Source of the DNA: Treponema sp. | GTDB lineage: Bacteria; Spirochaetota; Spirochaetia; Treponematales; Treponemataceae | Assembly: GCA_017470605.1 (NCBI GenBank) | Contig: JAFUYH010000002.1 | Coordinates: 1-64,000, forward strand | Length of the DNA: 64,000 nucleotides | Reading direction: 5' to 3' | Part shown: piece by piece, positions 44,919 through 54,100 of the stretch | How the letters are laid out: each line of letters starts with the position of its first letter | How positions within the stretch are numbered: the first letter of the stretch is position 1 | Translations under genes and position numbers: made by a program | Notes under the pieces: model-generated | The model's input: the letters and a program-made list of their open reading frames with translations, nothing else | The model's database searches: none | Told to the model about the DNA's origin: nothing

Positions 44919-45588
44919 TTTCATAAGATTTTTCAAGTTTCTTCTGGTCACGCTGAATCTGACGGTCTTTTTCCTGTCTGTAAACCAGGCTTAATGTTGT
45001 AGCCAGCTTATCTTTATCAGTTTTGTCGTTCTGATAGAATCCGGCACAGTCACGCTGGTTTTCAAGCATTGCGCCCTGAAGTTTTACATTGATTTCTGCT
45101 TTTGCTTCATCAGAAACAATAAACTTTGAAAGTATGGAGCTTATCTTAAGCATATCGACAGGCTTATCTCTGCCAGTCAATCTGTCATAAGAATCAACCT
45201 GTTTTACAAGTTCTCTTTTGAACTGCGAGAAGTTTTTGATTGGAGATGGATCTTTAACTCCAGCATGAATTGAATCAGTAAATTCTTTTACAATGTTCTT
45301 TCGCATCTGAATTTTATCTTCTGTCCATCCGTCAATTCCTGCTATTTTTGCTGCACATTGCTTTAGAATATCGTTGCTGAAATTGCCAGTTTTACCAATC
45401 CCGTTTCCATAAAAGAAACGTACTCCATTGGCTTCATAAATATCAAAGCAATTCCAGTAATTTGTACCTTCATACTCACCAATTTTTTCCATATCTTTAA
45501 TGATGTATTGGCCTTCATAGATATTGCATAAAGATACAATCGTCTTGTCTGTTCTGTAAGCGTCTACTTTTGTAAATTTTGGTGTCAT
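44908..45588 (-). CDS. Hypothetical protein, 226 aa
   Basis: Unrecognised soluble protein. The N-terminal half is mixed alpha/beta (IVSLCNIYEGQYIIKDMEK, NYWNCFDIYEANGVRFFYG) and the C-terminal half is helical and charged, ending QRDQKKLEKSYEICR. The start lies just downstream of AGGGAG, which overlaps the end of the ComM-like gene. It is part of the minus-strand operon. Confidence 0.6.
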   Translation of the reverse strand: MTPKFTKVDAYRTDKTIVSLCNIYEGQYIIKDMEKIGEYEGTNYWNCFDIYEANGVRFFYGNGIGKTGNFSNDILKQCAAKIAGIDGWTEDKIQMRKNIVKEFTDSIHAGVKDPSPIKNFSQFKRELVKQVDSYDRLTGRDKPVDMLKISSILSKFIVSDEAKAEINVKLQGAMLENQRDCAGFYQNDKTDKDKLATTLSLVYRQEKDRQIQRDQKKLEKSYEICR

Positions 45589-45589
45589 A

Positions 45590-47212
45590 TTATCTACTCT
45601 CCCTTAAGTTTTCTTTTTCCTGTTCCCTTTCAATTTTTCTGCAAAGTTTCTGTGACTTAGATTCAATGCTTTGGCCAAGTTCAATGGCTTTCTGCAAATC
45701 CTTAATCGTCACCTTTTCCCTTCCGTCAAGGTTTGCGACTGTAAGAGAAAGTTTCATTGTATTAAGGACTTTCAAATCCCTTAAACTGTTGTCACGGGAG
45801 TATTCAGACTGATTAAAATTCACTGGGAAGGTATCACCTAACAGCTTGTTCATTTCAGGTGTAAAATCAATACGCTCCTTAAGCTCCATAGGTTCAAGGT
45901 CTTTGTTGTACTTTCCGTATTTTCTCTGGATTTCATACGCAGTACGGATTCTTTCTCTGACGGCAGCGAGATTGATTTTCTTATGGTCTGTCGGGTCCTT
46001 GTAAACATAAGAAGTAATTTCTGTTCTGTCGGTAAGCGGTTCAAGCTTTCTGTTGTAAGTTTCAACAGATTTTTGAGAATCAAGACAGATTTTTCCGGGA
46101 CAGCCTAAATTTCCGCACGGACAAGGATTTGCAGCCATTACAAGCTGAAAGTTAGCAGGAAAAACTGTAGAACGTCCGGCACGGGATAAAGTAATTGTCT
46201 TAATCCTCATCATTGAACTGACCATAGAAATGACGGAGCTTCTGAACTCATGGGCTTCATCCATAAAGAGGGTTCCGTTATGTGCAAGAGAAATTTCTCC
46301 CGGACGAAGGTTTACTCCACCACCGCACATTCCTTCTATGCTTGCTGTCTGATGTGGCATTCTGAACGGTGCATTTCTATCTACAGGATTCTTGTAAGAA
46401 GAAAGCCCTGCTATGCTTCTTATTCTTGCCGGAGCCTGAGCCTCTTCATTTGTAAGGCGTGGAGTAAGGTAAGGAACAAGTTCCTGAGCAATTAATGTTT
46501 TGCCGTTTCCAGGAGCACCTTCAAGAAGAAGGTTATGTTTTCCTGCAACAGCGACTTCGATTGCCTCAACGGTTTTTGAATATCCGGTGAGGTATTCTTC
46601 ATCGATATTTACCAGAGGTCCTGGCGCAAATTCAACGCCATTATTGATATTCTTTGACGGTGCATTCTGAATAAACATTTCGGGCTTAGACAAAGCGACA
46701 GCGGCATCTTTCAGTGTTTCTGCGGCACAGACAGAAAGTCCTTCTATATCCTTTATTTCATTTGCGTTTGCAGGGTGGCAGATTATTTTTGTAATGCCAA
46801 GTTCAAGGGCATCTTTTGCAGCTGCCCTCATTGCTTTTGCAGGTATGACATTTGCAGAAGAATCCCAGGAATCAAGTTCTCCCACTGCGAGAATTTTATC
46901 TTCGGTTGTCGTATTCAAGGCATTCTGTACAGAAAGAGCCATAGCAAGGTCTGCATTCCGTGAGTTCTTTCTTAAATCTGCGGGAGAAACTGAAATCAAA
47001 ACTCTTCCGTCAGGAAATTCAAAACCTGCATTTTTTGTTGCAGCTTTCAAAGTTTCCCTTGCAGCGTTTACATTTGAATCAGCAATACCGATTATGTCCA
47101 CTGCAGGAATACCATGCCTTAAATCAACTTCAACAGTTGTAACCTGCCCTTCATAACCAAATGGTTCATAAGAATATATATTGTTTGATACTTTGTTCTG
47201 AAACTTTTCCAT
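45590..47212 (-). CDS. ComM/YifB-like Mg-chelatase-type AAA+ ATPase
   Basis: The 540-residue protein has the ComM/YifB layout. The N-terminal Lon-S5-like domain (VEVDLRHGIPAVDIIGIADSNV, RVLISVSPADLRKNSRNADLAMAL) is followed by an AAA+ domain with Walker A EGAPGNGKTLIAQ (near residue 230), Walker B GTLFMDEAHEF and the cysteine-rich ANPCPCGNLGCPGK. In other bacteria ComM is a hexameric helicase that extends branches during natural transformation. Here it is carried by the element and could act on incoming or recombining DNA. It has the standard leader AGGAGAATAAACTAAAATG. Confidence 0.9.
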   Translation of the reverse strand: MEKFQNKVSNNIYSYEPFGYEGQVTTVEVDLRHGIPAVDIIGIADSNVNAARETLKAATKNAGFEFPDGRVLISVSPADLRKNSRNADLAMALSVQNALNTTTEDKILAVGELDSWDSSANVIPAKAMRAAAKDALELGITKIICHPANANEIKDIEGLSVCAAETLKDAAVALSKPEMFIQNAPSKNINNGVEFAPGPLVNIDEEYLTGYSKTVEAIEVAVAGKHNLLLEGAPGNGKTLIAQELVPYLTPRLTNEEAQAPARIRSIAGLSSYKNPVDRNAPFRMPHQTASIEGMCGGGVNLRPGEISLAHNGTLFMDEAHEFRSSVISMVSSMMRIKTITLSRAGRSTVFPANFQLVMAANPCPCGNLGCPGKICLDSQKSVETYNRKLEPLTDRTEITSYVYKDPTDHKKINLAAVRERIRTAYEIQRKYGKYNKDLEPMELKERIDFTPEMNKLLGDTFPVNFNQSEYSRDNSLRDLKVLNTMKLSLTVANLDGREKVTIKDLQKAIELGQSIESKSQKLCRKIEREQEKENLRESR

Positions 47213-47240
47213 TTTAGTTTATTCTCCTAAAACTCTTATT

Positions 47241-48530
47241 TTATCTTCCACGAGAAGCATCATGCTTTTTTTCATAATCAGCAATTTTTCTGTCACGGGC
47301 CTTGTTGTCCAAAACATCAAGGTCCTTCAGGTACATGTGCATGTACTTTCCGTAGAGCTTATCTGCCTTATCGATGTACTGATCAATAAGATGGTCTTCT
47401 TTGTCTTCATCGAACTTTCTGTATTCACGAAGAAGAGTCTGATCCAGCTGAAGGTATTTCGTCATGTCATTTTTATTCGGAAAGATTTCTTCGACAAAGG
47501 TCGTGAAGTTTACGGTATCTCCGGGAGTACCGTATTCTTTCATATAAGTCTTGTATGTGTCATAGCATGAACCGTACAGAGAAGGATCTTCATAATCATT
47601 GTGAATAAGGCCAGCCTTTTCCATCATGTGTACCCTTTCTGTAGAATCCTGCCAGAGTTCTCCGCCTGAGTTTACGGCATGTTCAACCGCTTTTTCCCAC
47701 CATTTTTCACCCTTATACTGATTGACAGGTGCATCAGGACCGGCCGCAAGAACAAAAGAAGCATATTCAACAGGATTTGTTTCAGAGTTGTTGAAGAGAC
47801 TGTCAAACATTCTGTGAACCTTTACTTCTGTGGAAGACATAGCAGGTTTAGTTGTAACAAGCACATGATTACGGCAGTCTTCCTTCATTTTTTCATGTGC
47901 AATTTCTTTCTGGTTTTCTGAAACAGCCTTGACGAGAGCTTTTGTGTAAGTCTCAGGCTTGCCGTCCGTAATTCCGATTTCCTTAAGGTATTCGTTGAGA
48001 AGTTCCTTCTTCTGTTTTGGAGAACCTACGCCTTTATTGATTACATAGTCAGCAGCCTGTTTGCAAAGACCGATGGCATGTTTTTCTTCAATTGTTTCAG
48101 AGCCGTTAATCTGAATCATGGCATTCAGGAATTTTGACTTAATCTCTTCCTTTGAAAAATCGATGTCAAAGTTTTCAACAAAATAAGTCATATCATCCCT
48201 TGCATTTTCAAGGTCTTTTTCTACGGCTTTCATATCATTCAAAACATCTGACATGTGATGGGGTGCGCCATTTTTACCGTGTCCGTCAGGTCCTATCCAA
48301 AGCATTGTTTCTTCATCAGGGTCATAGTTTTCATACAACTCATCCAGAGCTTTTGCAGCTGAAGCAGGATTGTCTTTTTCCATATCGAGGGTAAAATTAC
48401 AGTCCTGTCCAGCCGGTGAATACTTTTGAATGTCACAGCTGTAACTGTTTCCGTTCGACTGCCAGTTTGATACGGTAAAGCCCAAATCAGTAAGTTTCTG
48501 TTCTACATCATCCCAAGTAAGTTTTGCCAT
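47241..48530 (-). CDS. Hypothetical polyvalent-type protein, 429 aa
   Basis: The N-terminal part (MAKLTWDDVEQKLTDLGFTV, SYSCDIQKYSPAGQDCNF) looks like a small alpha/beta domain for a clause-like recognition role. It is followed by YDPDEETMLWIGPDGHGKNGAP, a motif I have no name for. The middle holds a helical segment (IEEKHAIGLCKQAADYVINKG..., LNEYLKEIGI) related to the cluster's shared module. The C-terminus is DASRGR, with no adjacent start codon to explain it. The standard leader AAGGAGAATAAACTTATG precedes the start. Confidence 0.65.
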   Translation of the reverse strand: MAKLTWDDVEQKLTDLGFTVSNWQSNGNSYSCDIQKYSPAGQDCNFTLDMEKDNPASAAKALDELYENYDPDEETMLWIGPDGHGKNGAPHHMSDVLNDMKAVEKDLENARDDMTYFVENFDIDFSKEEIKSKFLNAMIQINGSETIEEKHAIGLCKQAADYVINKGVGSPKQKKELLNEYLKEIGITDGKPETYTKALVKAVSENQKEIAHEKMKEDCRNHVLVTTKPAMSSTEVKVHRMFDSLFNNSETNPVEYASFVLAAGPDAPVNQYKGEKWWEKAVEHAVNSGGELWQDSTERVHMMEKAGLIHNDYEDPSLYGSCYDTYKTYMKEYGTPGDTVNFTTFVEEIFPNKNDMTKYLQLDQTLLREYRKFDEDKEDHLIDQYIDKADKLYGKYMHMYLKDLDVLDNKARDRKIADYEKKHDASRGR

Positions 48531-48594
48531 AAGTTTATTCTCCTTATCGTATTAAATTAGTTATATATTTATTTACACTTTGCAAGTATAAAAA
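48531..48594 (-). promoter_or_regulatory. Leader with AGTGTAAATA motif
   Basis: On the minus strand CAAAGTGTAAATAAA (48582 downward), an AT-rich spacer and AAGGAGAATAA precede the 429-residue gene. The same order occurs at 50299-50345, 36603-36669 and inside the 1260-residue ORF, so this is a recurring promoter or regulator site of the module. Confidence 0.5.
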
Positions 48595-50298
48595 TCAGAT
48601 TCCCCTTCCAGGTTCCTTTAATATGTATTTTGAAATCCATTTGTCATCTTTCCGGTACATATTCAATGATTCCGAATTAAGCGAAGCATTTTTAAAACCT
48701 GCCTTTACAAGAGTTTCAAGTTTTTTTTCTACGGCTTTTGAAGAAAGCTCCTCAACCTTTTTAAGATATGTTTCTGAAGGCTTGTCTATCATCTGACTTG
48801 CACCGGAAACATAGGCAAAACGTCTGTTCTCATAATCAATAAGAAGTGCATTGTTTACACCGCCGTTATCGCTTCTGTTTGGATTCTTAATTTTTGAGAA
48901 AACACATTCAAGATTTTCATCTCTGAATGAAAGAGGGTTAAGTTCTTTTGCAAGATTCTTTCCTTTAATTCCGACAGATTCTTCAAGGAATTTAAATGTA
49001 GATTCTGGGCTTATACAGCCCTTTTCTTTCATGTATTCGCTTAATGCGGTTCTCTCAAGATTTGTGGCAGATCCTTCTTTCATTGAAAGGGTTGCTGCGG
49101 AAGCTGCGTGTTTCAGGTTTCCGTCAAATTCAGGCATGATTTCCTTTATCTTTGAAACATATTTTTCAAAGACAGCCTGCTTATATTCTGGAGTCGGAGT
49201 GTTCATCATCTCCTGGATGATTTGTGAGTGAATTTCTTTCGGTTCAGACTGGTTGTAATGATCCTTGAGCCAGTTTTCCATATCACTGGTTATGATGTTG
49301 TTTACGCCTTCAATTTCATCCCAGTCCATAGTTTTTGGATTGAATTCATAGATAGTCGCATCATAAACGAACCCCTGAACATAATCATTATATTCTTCAA
49401 TTTCTGCAATAAGGACACCTGCTGCCCACTTTTTTGTCTCTTCCTCTGTATGAGTTTTAAGATAATCAAGGACTTCATTATTGTCCTTTGCGACAATCAT
49501 AAAGCCGTCTTCTGCAACAACAGGATAACTTTCTGTCTTGCCTGTAAATCCGTTTGTAAATGACTGGACACGGTTTAATGTGAGTTGTCCTTCTTCTCCA
49601 TGGTGTATTGCAATTCCAGAATGCTCATAAACGGAAAGCGGAATGCAGACAAAGTTTTTCTTTTCATTCCACATTTTAAGAAGCTCAACTTCATTCATGC
49701 GCTCAAGGGTTGAGTCCTTGTTCACTGTATAATCCCAGTCAAGTTTATATTCATTGAGATTTTCAGAGACAGCATTTATGAGAGATTGTAACTTGTCTTC
49801 TACATTACTTTCCTCTTTTGATTCAGGAATGTCAAAATCAATTTCAAGAACATTTGAAAGCTTTTGATTTTCATCTTCAAGAACAGGAATTCCGGCAGAC
49901 AAATCAATATCATTGTCATCATCGATATAAATTGAAGACAGCATTGATTCAATTTCCTGCTGGAAGAATGGTTTGTCAAAATGATGCCCTTCCCTTTCTG
50001 TACCTGCAACAAACTTTTCAAGCATCGGGTTGTTTCTAGCTTCTTCTACTGAAGGCATGTTTATAGTGAATTTACCGCTTGCCTTAAAACGATCTTCATC
50101 GGAAAGCTCTGAGCGGAAGTATTCTTCCCAGTCTTTTACCTGGACATTTCCAAGAGTATAGTTTTTCATATCCTTACAGATCATAGTTCCGAGATTTGTC
50201 TGAAAGTTCGGATTCAGAGGACTTTCAGGATATTCATTATATCTGTAATCAAGTTTTAAAAATTTGCCGTCTTTATCCTTGTAATATTTTGTTTCCAT
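48595..50298 (-). CDS. Hypothetical polyvalent-type protein, 567 aa
   Basis: Unrecognised. It has mixed alpha/beta sequence with FVCIPLSVYEHSGIAIHHGE, YPVVAEDGFMIVAKDNNEVL and LIDYENRRFAYVSGASQM, which are strand-rich segments of large polyvalent protein type. The shared helical module lies at about residues 390-450 (AASAATLSMKEGSATNLERT, YMKEKGCISPESTFKFLEE). The tail is EPGRGI. A standard leader and an AGTGTAAAATA motif lie upstream. Confidence 0.65.
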   Translation of the reverse strand: METKYYKDKDGKFLKLDYRYNEYPESPLNPNFQTNLGTMICKDMKNYTLGNVQVKDWEEYFRSELSDEDRFKASGKFTINMPSVEEARNNPMLEKFVAGTEREGHHFDKPFFQQEIESMLSSIYIDDDNDIDLSAGIPVLEDENQKLSNVLEIDFDIPESKEESNVEDKLQSLINAVSENLNEYKLDWDYTVNKDSTLERMNEVELLKMWNEKKNFVCIPLSVYEHSGIAIHHGEEGQLTLNRVQSFTNGFTGKTESYPVVAEDGFMIVAKDNNEVLDYLKTHTEEETKKWAAGVLIAEIEEYNDYVQGFVYDATIYEFNPKTMDWDEIEGVNNIITSDMENWLKDHYNQSEPKEIHSQIIQEMMNTPTPEYKQAVFEKYVSKIKEIMPEFDGNLKHAASAATLSMKEGSATNLERTALSEYMKEKGCISPESTFKFLEESVGIKGKNLAKELNPLSFRDENLECVFSKIKNPNRSDNGGVNNALLIDYENRRFAYVSGASQMIDKPSETYLKKVEELSSKAVEKKLETLVKAGFKNASLNSESLNMYRKDDKWISKYILKEPGRGI

Positions 50299-50366
50299 AG
50301 TTTATTCTCCTTATTATATACAACTATAGTATTTTACACTTTATTAATGTTTTAAACAAGTTTTAT
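50299..50366 (-). promoter_or_regulatory. Leader with AGTGTAAAATA motif before the 567-aa gene
   Basis: The minus strand has AATAAAGTGTAAAATA (50345-50330), a short dyad ATACTATAGTTGTAT, then AAGGAGAATAAACTATG. This is the same layout as at 48531-48594. Confidence 0.5.
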
Positions 50367-51191
50367 TTACCTTGTATGGAAAACTTCCACTGTACGGGGT
50401 TTTATAGTCTTCTTGTAAGACCTTTCAACTTCTATCTTTGGATTTAAGGCTTCGTCTTTCCATTTATCCAGAAGATGTTCCCATGCAAGGGAGTTTGTAA
50501 CACCGATAGAAGAAAGTCCTCCTGCAAGTTTTTTTCGCTCACTTCCGCTCATAAAGGCAAGCATAGTATCAGCTGTAGCACGAGGGATGCAGAGCGGTCC
50601 CTGCTCTTTTACAAGCAGCTTAAAGTTTCTTTCAAACTCACTTGCAGAATGTTCCTGAATCTTTTCTTTCTTTTCTGCAATTTTGTTGATAAATGAAACT
50701 TTTTTACCATTCTGCAACTGCTGCTGCTTTTTCATCTCTTCCCTGGCAATCTTTTCATATACTTTCTGTATGTCTTTTTTGAGAACCTGGCCGTACATTG
50801 ATTTTTTAAGCAGTTCAAGATCTCCTTTATTCATTCTGTTGCCGAAGACAAGAATCTGTTTCGAGTGCTGAAAGAACCTTTCTCCGTTATTAACAAGAAA
50901 GACTTCAGTTCCGTTCTCATCCTTCCATTTGCAGATTGTCCCTTTTTCTGTTCTTGTCATGAATGAAAGGATGTCCTGTTTGGAGCAGTTTTCCATTCCT
51001 GTCGTATCGACAAAATTGTTTACGATTCTGTCGGCAAGATCAGGATTCTTCTTTGCAATATGATTCATAAGCATAAGGACATCCATTTCATAGGAATTAC
51101 TTCCCCTGTTCCAGAAAGAAGAAGAAGCTTTCTGCTCACGGATAATTTTTTCAAGGAAGGCATAATATTCTTTTTCTTCTTTAGATTTCAT
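50367..51191 (-). CDS. Hypothetical protein with shared C-terminal module, 274 aa
   Basis: Unrecognised soluble helical protein. The middle is charged coiled coil (VYEKIAREEMKKQQQLQNGK). The C-terminal region is the module shared in the cluster (ATADTMLAFMSGSERKKLAG, SSIGVTNSLAWEHLLDKW), then a basic tail ending EVFHTR. Its ATG overlaps the stop codon of the giant gene upstream (TAATG). The codons for the giant's last residues (AGA GGA GAG) are its ribosome-binding site. Confidence 0.65.
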   Translation of the reverse strand: MKSKEEKEYYAFLEKIIREQKASSSFWNRGSNSYEMDVLMLMNHIAKKNPDLADRIVNNFVDTTGMENCSKQDILSFMTRTEKGTICKWKDENGTEVFLVNNGERFFQHSKQILVFGNRMNKGDLELLKKSMYGQVLKKDIQKVYEKIAREEMKKQQQLQNGKKVSFINKIAEKKEKIQEHSASEFERNFKLLVKEQGPLCIPRATADTMLAFMSGSERKKLAGGLSSIGVTNSLAWEHLLDKWKDEALNPKIEVERSYKKTIKPRTVEVFHTR

Positions 51192-54100
51192 TACTGCTCT
51201 CCTCTTGGCGGATAACCGTTATTCTTTTTTTGAGTAATATCTTTTTTCTGTTCTTTGTTATTAAGCCATGAATCAAAAACTTCAGCCATGTGTTCCCTAG
51301 AATCACATCCTTGTTTTCTAAGCCAGATATTAAGCCTTTCTCTGTCACTTTCATCCACCAGAGCAATAAGCTGCTGACCAAGCTCAAAAGGTGTTTTGTT
51401 GAAAGCCTTGTCAACCTCTGCAATTTCCTGAAGCTTTCTTTCAAAGTTGAGATAATCAACTGGTTTTAATTTTTCATACTTAAGCGGATGAACAGAAATA
51501 TATTCATCAAGCTGCTGTATAAACTCATCATCACGAGGCGGCATAAGTCCTTTCTCAATCAGTTCTTTTAGGATGTAAGGTTCATAACTTTTATTCTTAA
51601 TTACACTTTTTGAATCAAAAGAAACAACGAGTTCTTTTAATTCCTCATTAAGCTGATTGATAATTGAATTGTCAATTACAAAATAATTCTGAGCTGAACC
51701 TACACCGTTTACTTCCCGACTTAATGTAGCCTGGCATACACCATCAGAAATCCAAAATAAATCTGATACTGTATCTTCTCCAAGTTTGTCCCCCACAGAA
51801 AGCTCTTTAGTGCTTTCTTTTGAAACATTATGAGCTTCAGAAGGTCCAAGAAGACTTTCCATCAGTTCATTTTTAATATCCGTATCATTTTCTACATGGA
51901 TGATTTTATCAAGAGATGAGAAGAATCCATTCAAAGATTGCGGCTCTTTAATTCCCAACGATGTACAAGTTTCTTTGTCGCTTGCAAGCATTGTAAGAGT
52001 TTCAATCAGAGCGTCTCTTTCGCTCCAGTTGTTGGATTTGAGCATTTCCCGGACAAACTTTTCCTGCCAAAATCCGTCTTTTCCCTCTTTTCCAGCCATG
52101 AGGATATATCCGCTTCTGTCTGTCTGTTCAAACGGTCTGCAATAAACAGATTCTTTAAAGTCCTTATCTGTTGAAATTTCCCAACCTCTGTAAGAGTTTC
52201 GCTGATATAAAACAGCTTCTTTTACTTGCTCATGTTTTTTGCCAATAAAGGAATCGTAAAGGAGCTTCATTTTTGAATCAATTTCTTCAGATTGTGTTAC
52301 ACAAGTTTCATAAAGACTTATAAAAATATCCTGCAAATCTTTCTTTACGACAGGTTCTTTTCCAAGGTAATTCTGAAGCATTTGTTTTGATTCAATTACT
52401 CGTTCTTCTGCCTTATTTTTTGCAAACTCCAGAATATCTGGAAGCTCAATTTTCTCTGTTTTTACATTTCCATTTTCAGAAGTAAGAATGACAATCTTAT
52501 CCTTGTTATCAAGACCGACACGTAATTTTCTCTGCTCAACAATACCATCTTTTTCATAGCCGATTGCTTTAAGAATTGTTGCTGCATCTTCTTCTGTTAT
52601 GGCAGATTCTTTACCTTTCTTGAACAGATGAATATTAGAATTGAAGAACTTTGCAAAATCTTCTGATTCATTATAGTTTCTATCAAAGAAACGGATTCCG
52701 TCATAAGGAGATTTTTCAGGGCCAAGATCCATTGGTTTTTCCATGTTTGGATTCCTGATTTCAGAGTATTTTTCCTGCAATCGGTTTGCAAAATCAGAAG
52801 CAGTTTTTACGGCATTTCCAACAGGGTACCACTGTTTTGTTGAAGCTGCATATTTCCATCCGTGTGCTTTGAGTTCTTTGAGAATATCACGATTGATTTT
52901 AGCCGTATCAAACTTGATGTTTATCCTTCCCTTTTCTTTGTTTTCAAAAATACTGAAAGGAAGAATACGCTGCTCGTCAGAGTCAATTTCAGAAAGCCTG
53001 TTCGATATGTCATTGAGCTTATTCTCAATTTCTTTTTCTTCTAATTTCCGGGCATTTTCTTTTATAACTTCCTCTTCGTTTCCAAAGCCTTCAAGCTGTT
53101 TAAGATACTGTTCAATTGTGCCGGATTTTTCTTTTGTAATCGGATTAAAGTCAACCTTCATACCGTTAAACTCGATTCCCTCTTCATTAAGAGCATTGAA
53201 CAGGGAATCTTCACGCCAGCGGTTTTCTGGATTCTTTGAGTCAAATTCTACAAGAAGAGAAATCTTTCCATCTTTAGCCGGATCACGATACATCTTTACT
53301 CCAACAAGAGTAAGATTTTTCTCTGTTTCTCCTGAATCATACTGTCTGAAAAGTTCCTCAACATCAGCTTTAAGACTTTCTTCGATTTCACTTTCAAAGA
53401 ATGCTTCCCCATTTATAGGCCAAACAGGAAGAGCTTCTTCCGGCTCATCATCAAGTTCCATTTCCTGTTCCCTCAATTGAGCTTCATATTCTGCTTCAAG
53501 AGCAGCTTCACTCATACCACCATTTGCCTGGATAGACTCAATGCCTTTATCAATTTCATCATCAATAAGATGCTCCTGCCTTAACTCATCATCTGTCTTA
53601 CGAATCCAGCGGCCGTCATCACCTTTTTTGAAAAGCTCATTGTAATCTTCTCCGACAGAACAGAAATTAAGATGAATTGTTCCATCCTCAGAAAGAGCTT
53701 CATTTTCATTGAAATCAAGTAAAAGTTCATCATTATGCCCTGTAAGAGCCTCGCAGATTTCGTGAAGATTTTCTTTTACCCATGATTCATCTTTACCCGC
53801 CATCTCTGCAATTTCAGAAAAATCAAAATTGTAATCAAAACCGCTTGCTGAAGCTTCAAATCCGTTCTGGCAGATTCTGTCTGCAAGAGAAGTAAAGTCA
53901 AAGTTTTTTTCACTATTCATACCCATATCCTTTGCTGTATTTTTGATTTCTTTATAGCGTTTTTCTTCTGCCATAAGTCTTTCTGTAAAGTAAGAGTTAT
54001 ATTCAGAGGCATCCATTACTTTTTCAAGGGAACTTCGCCAGAGAGAAAAATCAAAGTCATAGCCATGCTCTCCGTATTTTGCATTTCGGGATTCTCCGTA

